Below, piece after piece: positions 15,100 through 23,042 of a stretch of DNA of 33,347 nt. Both the position numbers and the translations under genes were made by a program. Every line of letters begins with the position of its first letter. Position 1 is the stretch's first letter. Below the pieces are notes generated by a model that was not told the origin of the DNA, did no database searches, and was given only the letters and a program-made list of their open reading frames with translations. This DNA comes from Candidatus Cryptobacteroides merdigallinarum. GTDB lineage: Bacteria > Bacteroidota > Bacteroidia > Bacteroidales > UBA932. The stretch lies in NCBI GenBank assembly GCA_017694655.1, contig JADIMQ010000079.1, positions 1 to 33,347 of the forward strand. Reading direction: 5' to 3'.

Positions 15100-16449
15100 A
15101 TGAACTTGCCGGAAAGACGCAGAGTTATGAAGACAATACAGAATCCATGGGCCTGGGTCCCGACCCTCTATTTTGCCGAAGGCATCCCTTATGTCATGGT
15201 CAACACCATTTCCGTGATAATGTTCAAGAAGATGGGGATGTCCAACGGGGATGTGGCCATGTTCACCGGGCTGCTTTATCTCCCGTGGGTTATAAAGCCC
15301 CTTTGGAGCCCTTTTGTGGACATCATCAGGACAAAGAGGTGGTGGACGGTCTCCATGCAGCTCCTGATGACTGTAGCCATGGCCTGCGGAGCCTTTTTCC
15401 TGCCCTCTCTCCCGGAGAGTTCCATCGCTGCCGGAAATGTCCCGGTATCTCCATTCACGGCCACTCTCGTGATGTTCTGGATCACAGCCTTCGCCTCGGC
15501 CACTCATGACATTGCGGCCGACGGCTTCTACATGCTTGCCTTGAGCCAGGACCGGCAGTCCTTTTTCGTGGGGATAAGGAGCACATTCTACAGGCTCGCC
15601 ACCATTTTCGGGCAGGGGGTCCTGGTTTTCATCGCCGGGGTGCTCGAAGGGAAGACGGGGGATGTGCCTTTTTCCTGGACCCTGACCCTGGCGCTCGCGT
15701 CCCTCATATTCGGTGCCATGGCCCTGTACCACACCTTCATCCTTCCGCGCCCGGCATCTGACTGTCCGCATCTGGCCTCTTCCAGGACAGTGCGCGCAAA
15801 GGAGATACTGAAAGAGTCCGGACGTACCTTCTCCACCTTTTTCACGAAGAGGCATATATGGCTCGGGATAGCCTTCATGCTGCTTTTCCGCCTTCCGGAA
15901 GCCTTCCTTGTGAAGATGCTGAATCCCTTCCTGCTCGATTCCGTGGAGGCCGGTGGCCTGGGCCTGCCCACAGAGCAGGTGGGGATAGCCTACGGTACGG
16001 TCGGGGTGGCTGCCCTTACCGCCGGGGGTATACTCGGAGGGATGGCGGCCTCCAGGTGGGGGCTGCGGAAGGTGATGTGGCCCATGGCCCTGAGCCTCGC
16101 CCTGCCCTGCTCGGTCTTCCTCTACCTCGGTATCGCCCAGCCGGCCAGCCTCTGGGTGATATCTTCCTGCGTGGCTCTGGACCAGTTCGGGTACGGTTTC
16201 GGGTTCACAGCCTATATGCTTTACATGATAATGTTTTCGGAAGGGGAGTTCAAGACCTCGCACTATTCCCTGTGTACGGCTTTCATGGCCTTGAGCATGA
16301 TGATTCCGGGTATGTTCGCCGGCTATCTGCAGGAATGGCTCGGGTACGTCGGCTTCTTCTGGATGGTGATGCTGTGCTGCGCCGCCACTGTAGCGGTCAC
16401 GGCCTGGGTACGCTCTGACGTAAGCCCGGATTTCGGGAAAAAGGAATAA
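15100..16449 (+). CDS. AmpG-like MFS permease (probable muropeptide importer)
   Basis: Major facilitator superfamily protein of 449 residues with about twelve membrane helices. The N-terminal NPWAWVPTLYFAEGIPYVMVN matches the AmpG-like group (GxPY motif in helix 1). The segment ITAFASATHDIAADGFYM in helix 4-5 corresponds to AmpG's conserved SATQDIxxDAYR region. E. coli AmpG imports GlcNAc-anhydroMurNAc peptides. Here its position 4 bp after a SpoIID-domain gene and 20 bp before NamZ supports a muropeptide or amino-sugar substrate, but this is inference. The start could also be the internal ATG at 15127 (MKTIQNPW), which leaves a more usual N-terminus. Confidence 0.83.
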   Translation: MNLPERRRVMKTIQNPWAWVPTLYFAEGIPYVMVNTISVIMFKKMGMSNGDVAMFTGLLYLPWVIKPLWSPFVDIIRTKRWWTVSMQLLMTVAMACGAFFLPSLPESSIAAGNVPVSPFTATLVMFWITAFASATHDIAADGFYMLALSQDRQSFFVGIRSTFYRLATIFGQGVLVFIAGVLEGKTGDVPFSWTLTLALASLIFGAMALYHTFILPRPASDCPHLASSRTVRAKEILKESGRTFSTFFTKRHIWLGIAFMLLFRLPEAFLVKMLNPFLLDSVEAGGLGLPTEQVGIAYGTVGVAALTAGGILGGMAASRWGLRKVMWPMALSLALPCSVFLYLGIAQPASLWVISSCVALDQFGYGFGFTAYMLYMIMFSEGEFKTSHYSLCTAFMALSMMIPGMFAGYLQEWLGYVGFFWMVMLCCAATVAVTAWVRSDVSPDFGKKE

Positions 16450-16469
16450 ATTTACAGGAAAAATCAGAA

Positions 16470-17759
16470 ATGACAAGGAAATCTCTCATTGCAGTAATCC
16501 TCCTTATATCGGCATTGTCGGTGACATTGTCCGGTGCGGACAGGAAACGTCAGCAGAAAGGCTCCAGAGACGCGGTCGTGCCTGGAGTCGAGGTTCTTGA
16601 AAAACGCGGCTTTCCCGGCCTTAAGGGCAGGAGGGTGGGGCTGGTGACCAATCCGAGCGGGGTGGACAGGCAGCTCCGCTCCACTGTGGACATCCTCTAC
16701 AATGCCCCTGGAGTGGAACTGGTGGCCCTTTTCGGGCCTGAACACGGGGTCCGCGGGGATGTCTATGCCGGAGGAAAGGTCCAGGGAGGCACCGACCCGG
16801 CTACCGGCCTGCCCGTCTACTCCCTTTACGGGGCCACCCGCAAGCCCACACCGGAGATGCTCGAGGGCATAGACGTGATGGTCTACGACATTCAGGATGT
16901 CGGGGCGCGTTCCTATACCTTCATAAGCACCCTCGGTCTCGTTATGGAAGCCTGTTCCGAGCAGGGGGTAGAGGTGATGGTCCTCGACAGGCCCAATCCT
17001 CTCGGGGGCGAGAAGATAGAGGGAAGTTACGTGGAGGACGGCTATTTTTCCTTTGTCAGCCAGTACAGGATACCTTATATATATGGGCTTACTGTCGGGG
17101 AGCTTGCTCTGCTTATAAACGGGGAAGGTCTGAACCGGGGACAGCTCGGGGACAGGGAGCCTGTCCGCTGCGACCTCACCGTAATCCCCATGGAAGGCTG
17201 GCGCAGGGACATGACCTACGTGGACACCGGCCTTCCGTGGGTGCTTCCGTCGCCGAATATCCCGTATCCGGGCTCTGCAGTGAACTACTGTGCCGCGGGT
17301 ATCTGCGGGGAGCTTTACGGTTTCCTGAACATAGGCATCGGCTACACCCTCCCTTTCCAGGTTTTCGCAGAGGAATGGATCGATGCCCAGAGGCTGAAGG
17401 AGACACTCGACGCGATGCGTATCCCGGGAGTTGCTTTCAGGACCATCTGGTTCAAGCCTTTTTCCGGACGTTCCTCCGGCAGGCTCGTGCAGGGGGTGCA
17501 GTATTTCTTCACGGACTATTCAGCTGCCAGGGTCACGGAGGTCCAGTTCCACGTTATGGAGGCGATAGCGCGGCTGTACCCGGACCGGAAGCCGTTCGAG
17601 GCTGCCACCGGCATAGGCCTGTTCGACAAGGTCTGCGGCTCCTCCAGGATAAGGGAGCTCTTCTCTGCGACATACAGGTTCGACAGTATCCGGGACTTCT
17701 GGCGCAAGGACGAGGCGGCCTTCAGGAAGCTGTCCTCCCGCTACCACCTGTACAGATAG
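16470..17759 (+). CDS. namZ: NamZ-type exo-beta-N-acetylmuramidase (DUF1343)
   Basis: Exported protein of the DUF1343 family. Characterised members (Bacillus subtilis NamZ/YbbC, Tannerella forsythia NamZ) remove MurNAc from the non-reducing end of peptidoglycan fragments. The 429-residue protein has a signal peptide (residues 1 to about 23). The family core follows: GLVTNPSGVD (57-66), FGPEHGVRGD (88-97), YDIQDVGARSYTFISTL (139-155), then VLDRPNPLGG and the C-terminal LPSPNIPYPGSAVNYCAAGICGELYGFLNIGIG block. The conserved Glu/His of FGPEHG probably belong to the active site. It is the last gene of the unit with AmpG-like permease and SpoIID. Cellular location is probably periplasm; no lipobox is present. 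Confidence 0.88.
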   Translation: MTRKSLIAVILLISALSVTLSGADRKRQQKGSRDAVVPGVEVLEKRGFPGLKGRRVGLVTNPSGVDRQLRSTVDILYNAPGVELVALFGPEHGVRGDVYAGGKVQGGTDPATGLPVYSLYGATRKPTPEMLEGIDVMVYDIQDVGARSYTFISTLGLVMEACSEQGVEVMVLDRPNPLGGEKIEGSYVEDGYFSFVSQYRIPYIYGLTVGELALLINGEGLNRGQLGDREPVRCDLTVIPMEGWRRDMTYVDTGLPWVLPSPNIPYPGSAVNYCAAGICGELYGFLNIGIGYTLPFQVFAEEWIDAQRLKETLDAMRIPGVAFRTIWFKPFSGRSSGRLVQGVQYFFTDYSAARVTEVQFHVMEAIARLYPDRKPFEAATGIGLFDKVCGSSRIRELFSATYRFDSIRDFWRKDEAAFRKLSSRYHLYR

Positions 17760-17766
17760 CTCTGGA

Positions 17767-17781
17767 GGCGGTCCGGCCGCC
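17767..17781 (+). terminator. weak hairpin after namZ
   Basis: GGCGG (17767-17771) and CCGCC (17777-17781) can pair around TCCGG. No T-run follows on the plus strand, so termination here is doubtful. Confidence 0.25.
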
Positions 17782-17801
17782 CCCCCCTCATTCAAAAAAA
17801 A

Positions 17802-17837
17802 TTAAGAATCTTAACCATATCTTAACACGGTTTAACA
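17802..17837 (+). promoter_or_regulatory. array of TTAAC direct repeats (Pho-box-like)
   Basis: TTAAG (17802), TTAACC (17811-17816), TTAACA (17822-17827) and TTAACA (17832-17837) follow one another at spacings of 9, 11 and 10 bp. This is the layout used by OmpR/PhoB-family response regulators. The units match the B. subtilis PhoP box TT(A/C/T)ACA with 4-5 bp spacers. It lies upstream of the TonB-dependent receptor promoter region. The identity of the regulator is not shown by the sequence. Confidence 0.5.
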
Positions 17838-17879
17838 ACTTTGCAACGGTTCCGTAAAATTCCTGCTACCTCGGCACAT

Positions 17880-17887
17880 TACCTTTG
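17880..17887 (+). promoter_or_regulatory. candidate -7 box for the TonB-dependent receptor
   Basis: TACCTTTG matches TAnnTTTG and lies 39 bp before the chosen ATG at 17927. There is no TTTG at -33, consistent with an activator-dependent promoter. A second, poorer -7-like sequence CAACTTTG (17836-17843) touches the last TTAACA repeat. An in-frame TTG within this box was not used as a start. Confidence 0.5.
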
Positions 17888-17926
17888 CCGCCGGTTAAAC
17901 AGAAATACGGATCAATAGTGAAGAAA

Positions 17927-20683
17927 ATGTTTTTTAAGCTGGCTTCCGCGGTTTTCATATTCTGCCAGCTTGCAGCCGCAGCAGCGGCAGGGGCGTCGCT
18001 GGACGACGCAGTGCTGAAAGGGACAGTTGTGGATGCCGAGACGGGCGAACCCCTCATAGGGGCGGCCCTGATGGTCAGCAATACCACCGAAGGCGTAGTG
18101 ACAGACCTTTACGGGGCTTTCAACATCAACCTGCTCAGGGACCGTACGGCTTTCGAGGTCTCATATATAGGGTACCGGACCGTACCGTTTGAAATATCGG
18201 TTGAGTCAGGGACGATAAGCCTGCTTGCGGGTCCGGAATACTCCTCCAGCATTTCCATTTCAGGCAATGTACTTTCCATAAGGCTTACCCTCGACGGGGA
18301 AGTCCTTGAGAATGCAGTTGTGACCGGCAGGAAGAACCTCGAGTCCCTCCAGGCCCTGCAGAACGAGAGGATAACCTCCGGTTTCGCAATAGAGAACATG
18401 GGGGCGAAGGAGATGAGCCTCAAGGGTATATCCAATGCCCAGGAAAGTGTCACCAAACTTTCCGGAATCTCCATAGCCAATGCCGGACAGCTTATCGTCA
18501 GGGGCCTGGGTGACAGGTACAGCACCACGACCCTGAACGGTCTCCCGATAGCTTCCCCGAACCCGGACAACAAGCTCATCCCTCTGGACATATTCCCGGC
18601 CTCCACCATACAGAATATCACTGTGAGCAAGGTGTACGAGGCGAGCTCGTTCGCCGACTATTCGGGAGCACACGTGGACATCAGCACCAAGGAGGGCCAG
18701 AGTGAGGACTTCTTCAGGGTCTCCTTCTCCACTGGAGGCCTTTTCAGGACCCTCGGGAACCCGTTCTACGGGATGGACAACTGCTCCCTCTTCGTTACTC
18801 CGGCCCTGGACAAGGGGGCGGAGAACGTAGGGTATTCCGGCTTCCAGGAATATTCCAGGAACAACAGGGTATTCAATACCACATTCCAGTCCGGCAGGCA
18901 GGCCGTACTTCCGGACCTTAACGGGAGCCTCGGCTACGGCAAGGACTTCAGTGTGGGAGGGCAGACCTTGAGCATACTGGCCTCCGCCAGCATCAAGTCC
19001 GGGCAGGAGACCATGCTCGACGCCTTCTACAGGACCTACGAGGCCAGCTCGGAGGGCAACATGCAGAGCAGCTACGACTACGACAGCTATTCCAGGAAAC
19101 TGGACATCGCCGCCCTCGCGGACATAGACTATACCCTCAGGGAGCACGACAATATCGGACTCACCGTCTTCTTCGCCAGGAATGCCAAGAGCACCTTCCT
19201 GGACAGGACGGGCGAGGACCTGCACGAGGGCTATTCCCTCGCCGGAATCAACTCGGTCTCCCACTTCTATATGCTCCAGAACTACCAGCTTTCCGGACAT
19301 CATGAGGTATCTGACTGGCTTATAGACTGGGGAGCGTCCTACTCCCGCACGGCGAGCGACGAACCGGACCGCCGACAGGTCATGTTCAGCAGGTCTTCGG
19401 ACGGTTCCCTCTCATTCTTCGACCTCAACCAGCAGGAGACGCAGAGATATTTCGGAAAACTCAATGAAAACGAGCTTGTCGCTGACATAAAGGCTACCTG
19501 GAACATCAACGACGAGGACAGGCTGCGCTTCGGGCTCACCGCGAAGGACAAGGTCAGGCACTTCAAGACTACACGCTTCTATTACAACCTCCGCGGGCTG
19601 GACGCATCCTTCGGCTATGACGACAGGTTCGACATGGACCCGTATCTCAACTTCGGGAACATCCAGGACGGTATCATCAACATAAGCCGCCTGCAGGCCC
19701 CGAGGGACAAGTATGATGCCTCAAGCCTTGTCGGAGCCGCCTTCGTGGAGACTGACCTCACTTTCGGGGAGAAATGGTTCCTGAATGCCGGGCTCAGGCT
19801 CGAGGCAAGCCGCCAGAGTGTCGATTATAACGACGATGTCGAGGATCTCACCAGAAACCTGGATGCCGTGGACCTCTTCCCGGCCGTGAACCTGAAGTAC
19901 AGCCTCACGGACAGGAGCATGTTCCGCCTCTCTCTATCGAGGACAATCACGAGGCCGTCTTTCGTGGAAATGGCTCCGTTCCTTTACCAGGAGAGCTTCG
20001 GAGGCGCACAGGTCCGCGGTAATGATGAGCTCCAGAACGGATACAACTACAATGTGGACCTTAAATACGAGTTCTTCGCGGCGAAGAATACGGACATGTT
20101 CGCGGTTACAGCTTACTTCAAGTATCTGGACAGCCCTATAGAAAGGACCCAACGCCTGTCCGGGGGTGCCACCGAGCATTCTTTCCAGAACGCCGACAAC
20201 GGTCTTGCCGCAGGGCTTGAAGTAGAGTTCCGCAAGGAGATAGCCAGGGATCTTGCCATAAACGCCAACGCCTCCTATATGTACACGAACGTGATACTTC
20301 CGGAGGGCGGCGTCTACACCAACCCGCAGAGGTCCCTCCAGGGTGCGTCCCCCTACCTTGCAAATGCCGACATCACCTGGACCCCTGAATTCAGGAACGG
20401 GGACGGCCTGAACCTCAGCCTGCTCTACAACCTGCAGGGCCCGAGGATCCATGCCGTGGGCATCATGGGTATCGGCGATGTCAGGCAGCTGCCTGTACAT
20501 ACCCTCGACTTCGCAGGTTCATACGAATTCAATGACCGTATCTCGGTCAGCCTCTCCTTCAAGAATATACTGGACTCCACCATAAAGTTCAGGCAGGACA
20601 TCCCGAACGCGGACCGCTCGGTGATTGTCGAGCAGTGGAGGATGGGCCCGGCCTTCGAGATAGGGGTAAGCTATTCCCTTTAA
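17927..20683 (+). CDS. TonB-dependent outer-membrane receptor
   Basis: Outer-membrane active transporter energised by TonB. After a signal peptide (MFFKLASAVFIFCQLAAAAAAGA) comes a carboxypeptidase-D-regulatory-like domain (LKGTVVDAETGEPLIGAAL to IGYRTVPF). A plug domain follows, with TKLSGISIANAGQLIVRGLGDRYSTTTLNGLPIASPNPDNK and the stretch SKVYEASSFADYSGAHVDISTKEG. The 22-strand-type barrel ends in FEIGVSYSL. The RGLGDRYSTTTLNG plug is typical of a TBDR subgroup different from the SusC glycan importers, and no SusD partner is present. Instead a beta-helix lipoprotein follows 65 bp later. About 918 residues from ATG 17927; a GTG at 17918 (VKKMFFK) would add three residues and a better signal n-region. 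The substrate is unknown. Confidence 0.9.
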   Translation: MFFKLASAVFIFCQLAAAAAAGASLDDAVLKGTVVDAETGEPLIGAALMVSNTTEGVVTDLYGAFNINLLRDRTAFEVSYIGYRTVPFEISVESGTISLLAGPEYSSSISISGNVLSIRLTLDGEVLENAVVTGRKNLESLQALQNERITSGFAIENMGAKEMSLKGISNAQESVTKLSGISIANAGQLIVRGLGDRYSTTTLNGLPIASPNPDNKLIPLDIFPASTIQNITVSKVYEASSFADYSGAHVDISTKEGQSEDFFRVSFSTGGLFRTLGNPFYGMDNCSLFVTPALDKGAENVGYSGFQEYSRNNRVFNTTFQSGRQAVLPDLNGSLGYGKDFSVGGQTLSILASASIKSGQETMLDAFYRTYEASSEGNMQSSYDYDSYSRKLDIAALADIDYTLREHDNIGLTVFFARNAKSTFLDRTGEDLHEGYSLAGINSVSHFYMLQNYQLSGHHEVSDWLIDWGASYSRTASDEPDRRQVMFSRSSDGSLSFFDLNQQETQRYFGKLNENELVADIKATWNINDEDRLRFGLTAKDKVRHFKTTRFYYNLRGLDASFGYDDRFDMDPYLNFGNIQDGIINISRLQAPRDKYDASSLVGAAFVETDLTFGEKWFLNAGLRLEASRQSVDYNDDVEDLTRNLDAVDLFPAVNLKYSLTDRSMFRLSLSRTITRPSFVEMAPFLYQESFGGAQVRGNDELQNGYNYNVDLKYEFFAAKNTDMFAVTAYFKYLDSPIERTQRLSGGATEHSFQNADNGLAAGLEVEFRKEIARDLAINANASYMYTNVILPEGGVYTNPQRSLQGASPYLANADITWTPEFRNGDGLNLSLLYNLQGPRIHAVGIMGIGDVRQLPVHTLDFAGSYEFNDRISVSLSFKNILDSTIKFRQDIPNADRSVIVEQWRMGPAFEIGVSYSL

Positions 20684-20748
20684 CGGGATGAGGTGCCACG
20701 TGAGGACGGTATCAGGAAATCAATAAACACTTTTCAATAAAAACATTT

Positions 20749-21939
20749 ATGAAAACAATCAAATTTTTCATGTCTGCCATTGCTGCAGTTGCTTTGACGG
20801 CAAGTTTCTCTTCATGTCAGAAAGATGATTCCACAACTGACGAGGATCCGGTTGAGGATATTACATTCGAGTCCGGCGCCACACTGAGCGGCCGCTACAA
20901 TGACAACATCACTCTCAAGGCAGGGGACTACACCCTTTCCTCCAGCCTCCAGATCGAGGCTCCTGGAGTCCTGACCATCGAGCCGGGTACGACCATCACG
21001 GCCGCTGCCAATGACAATATCATCTACATCCTCATCGAGCAGGGTGCCAGAATCATGGCTGAAGGCACCGCCGAGAATCCTATCGTGATGACTTCCAAGG
21101 AGGACAAGTCAGGCGCATGGGGCGGTCTGCACATCTGCGGACGTTCCCACACGAATGCCGGTACAGGAAGCTCGGAGATCGGGAACGCCACATACGGCGG
21201 CAATACCGAGAATGACAATTCCGGCGTCCTCAAGTATCTCAAGATAGAGAATTCCGGCTATTCCCTCGACGAGGAGCATGAGGCCAACGGTATCTCTCTC
21301 TATGGTGTCGGAAGCGGTACTGAAATCTCATACGTGTACGTAGTCAACGGAAGCGATGACGGAATCGAGTTCTTCGGCGGCTCCGTAAACATTGACCACT
21401 GCATTGTGGAGAACTGCACAGACGACTCTTACGACTGGACAGAGGGATGGAACGGTACTGCCGAGTATATTGTGGCTTATCAGTCCGTAGGGGAGTGCGA
21501 CTGCCTCATGGAATGCGACAACAACGGAAGCAACGAGGATGCCGAGCCTAATTCCTGCCCGACAATCTCTTACGCTACACTTGTCGGAATGGACCACAGT
21601 ACCGACGAGGCCAAGAACTTTGGAGTGAAGTTCCGCGCCGGCACCTGGGTGAACCTCGACCATGCCATAATCACAGGCAAGACCACTGCCATATCCCTCG
21701 AGACCCAGCATACCGTGGATTCCTTCACAGGCACAGATTCTGAATCCTCCATAACCAACACCCTGATTAGCGGAGCCTTTGCAAGCCAGTTCTCTGACAC
21801 ATACGGTGCCGACGATTTCGCGACAGGGACAGGAAATTCAACTAATTTCACTGGCTCATTCACGAACGGTTATGTAGGTCAGACAGACGGTTGCGGCGCA
21901 GTCCCTTCCGACAAAGACTGGACCTCCTGGATTAGATAA
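20749..21939 (+). CDS. beta-helix surface lipoprotein paired with the TonB receptor
   Basis: Predicted lipoprotein of 396 residues: signal peptide ending in a lipobox with Cys23 (SFSSC), then an acidic linker. A repetitive right-handed beta-helix-like body follows, with repeated short strands and turns (ITLKAGDYTLSSSLQIEAPG, ISLYGVGSGTEISYVYVV). Hallmark motifs are DDGIEFFGGSVN (203-214) and DDSYDWTEGWNG (225-236), found in a broad Bacteroidota family often misnamed 'multidrug transporter'. A cysteine and acid-rich loop (Cys250, 252, 256, 270) may bind metal or form disulfides. Many Asp/Asn turns suggest calcium. It probably works with the upstream TonB-dependent receptor at the cell surface. 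The 3' end overlaps the convergent murI gene by 8 bp. Confidence 0.82.
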   Translation: MKTIKFFMSAIAAVALTASFSSCQKDDSTTDEDPVEDITFESGATLSGRYNDNITLKAGDYTLSSSLQIEAPGVLTIEPGTTITAAANDNIIYILIEQGARIMAEGTAENPIVMTSKEDKSGAWGGLHICGRSHTNAGTGSSEIGNATYGGNTENDNSGVLKYLKIENSGYSLDEEHEANGISLYGVGSGTEISYVYVVNGSDDGIEFFGGSVNIDHCIVENCTDDSYDWTEGWNGTAEYIVAYQSVGECDCLMECDNNGSNEDAEPNSCPTISYATLVGMDHSTDEAKNFGVKFRAGTWVNLDHAIITGKTTAISLETQHTVDSFTGTDSESSITNTLISGAFASQFSDTYGADDFATGTGNSTNFTGSFTNGYVGQTDGCGAVPSDKDWTSWIR

Positions 21940-22774
21940 TTCCCGAGGCCATCCTTTTCAATACGGTATCGTCTCCGGACGACAACAGCAGCGTCTGCCC
22001 CTCTGGGGCGGACGCTTTGTTTTTGCCATCTGATTCCATGCTGCCGCCGGGAATAATCCCGTCCTCCTCCATGACTTCAACCAGATGCCTGGCTATGGCG
22101 GGGGCCGGGTCGATTACAGTGACTCCGGGTCCGGCGATTTTCCTTATGGTGCCTTCCAGGAAGGGATAGTGCGTGCATCCGAGGACTATGGTGTCGGCTC
22201 CTGCGTCAAGCAGAGGCTGCAGGCTTGCCCTGACGACCTGCTCTGTATGTGGACCGGACAGTTCTCCCTTCTCCACAAGTTCCACGAACCCTTCCCCGAT
22301 GTGTTCCACAACCTTCACTTTCCCGTCCGCAAGCTCCCTCGTATGCCTGTATTTCTCGGCTTTCAGGGTCCCGGCCGTGGCGAGGACCCCCACTACTCCT
22401 GTTCTTGTCAGGCTTATGGCCGGTTTTATGGCCGGTTCCATCCCTATGAACTTGATGTGGTCCCTCCTGCCTCCGGAGAGCTGCAGCACCCTTTCCCTGG
22501 CCTGTCCGTCGCCTGGGTCGGAATACAGGGCCCGCAGGGAGGAGATGGCGGCGGCCGTAGCCGTGTTGCAGGCCACTACAATGATGTCCGCACCCTTCCT
22601 GATGAGGGTCCCGGATATTTCCATGGCCCTCCCTATTATGTAGTCCCTGGATTTTTCCCCGTACGGGCAATGTGCGTTGTCCGAAAAGTATATGTACGAA
22701 GCCTCCGGCAGCAGCTTCCTTATTTCCTTCAGTACCGACAGTCCTCCGACCCCGGAATCAAAAACTCCGACCAT
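21932..22774 (-). CDS. murI: glutamate racemase
   Basis: Cytoplasmic cofactor-independent racemase supplying D-glutamate for peptidoglycan. The 280 residues contain FDSGVGGLSVL (5-15), the first catalytic cysteine in VACNTATAA (Cys69), the second in LGCTHYPF (Cys200), and YFSDNAHCPYGEKS near residue 30. Compared with the usual 265 or so residues there is an insertion of about 20 polar residues (85-105) before the conserved FIGMEPAIKPA, plus an extended C-terminal tail. It converges on and overlaps the beta-helix lipoprotein gene by 8 bp. Upstream lies a -7 box and the structured element at 22851-23015. Confidence 0.95.
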   Translation of the reverse strand: MVGVFDSGVGGLSVLKEIRKLLPEASYIYFSDNAHCPYGEKSRDYIIGRAMEISGTLIRKGADIIVVACNTATAAAISSLRALYSDPGDGQARERVLQLSGGRRDHIKFIGMEPAIKPAISLTRTGVVGVLATAGTLKAEKYRHTRELADGKVKVVEHIGEGFVELVEKGELSGPHTEQVVRASLQPLLDAGADTIVLGCTHYPFLEGTIRKIAGPGVTVIDPAPAIARHLVEVMEEDGIIPGGSMESDGKNKASAPEGQTLLLSSGDDTVLKRMASGII

Positions 22775-22803
22775 AATTCAGCTTGATAAGAATTTCCTGT
22801 CCG

Positions 22804-22811
22804 CAAAGTTA
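22804..22811 (-). promoter_or_regulatory. candidate -7 box for murI
   Basis: On the minus strand TAACTTTG (consensus TAnnTTTG) lies 29 bp upstream of the murI start. The -33 region has no clear TTTG. Confidence 0.5.
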
Positions 22812-22850
22812 ACAATAACGGGGTTCCGCAGAAATGAAATCCGGAAATAT

Positions 22851-23015
22851 GAGAGGAGGGTGAACCCAAAATCCCCAAAAGTCCCGTAGGGACCGCACCG
22901 GGCAGGTGCGAGATCCCCCTGAAGGGGGTGCAGGGGGTTGGGATAAGGTTCGTCTTTCGAAGAAAGACGTAAGAGAGGGTGACCCAAAGCCCTTTGGGTC
23001 ACCCTCTCTTACGTC
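22851..23015. repeat. structured MITE/REP-like intergenic element
   Basis: GAGAGGAGGGTGAACCCAAA (22851-22870) at one end and the reverse complement of CTTTGGGTCACCCTCTCTT (22992-23010) at the other form imperfect terminal inverted repeats. The same arm occurs again at 22971-22989. Between them lie four compact hairpins: GTCCC/GGGAC (22881-22893), CGCACC/GGTGCG (22894-22910), CCCCC/GGGGG (22915-22928) and CGTCTTTC/GAAAGACG (22951-22969). No credible coding sequence is seen. A short dispersed non-autonomous element is the best explanation, but copies elsewhere cannot be checked here. Confidence 0.5.
22966..23015 (-). terminator. 24-bp perfect hairpin downstream of the efflux operon
   Basis: Arms 22966-22989 and 22992-23015 are perfectly complementary over 24 bp with only CC between them. 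The right arm begins 28 bp beyond the stop of the outer-membrane factor gene. On the minus strand it is followed by TCTTTCTTCG, a mediocre T-rich tract. Probable transcription barrier between the efflux operon and murI. A further short hairpin (23023-23029 with 23036-23042) sits directly at the gene end. Confidence 0.6.
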
Positions 23016-23042
23016 CACGCCCGTCCGGACTGGACTCCGGAC

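Noticed and set aside
15079..16476. A 465-codon open frame antisense to the AmpG-like permease
   Set aside because: His/Gly/Pro-rich hydrophilic translation is the complement of membrane-helix codons; no recognisable domain.
22778..23018. Short open frames in both directions across the murI upstream region
   Set aside because: Their codons are explained by the hairpin repeats (GGGGG/CCCCC, GAGGGTGACCC); no start context and Pro/Arg-rich low-complexity translation.
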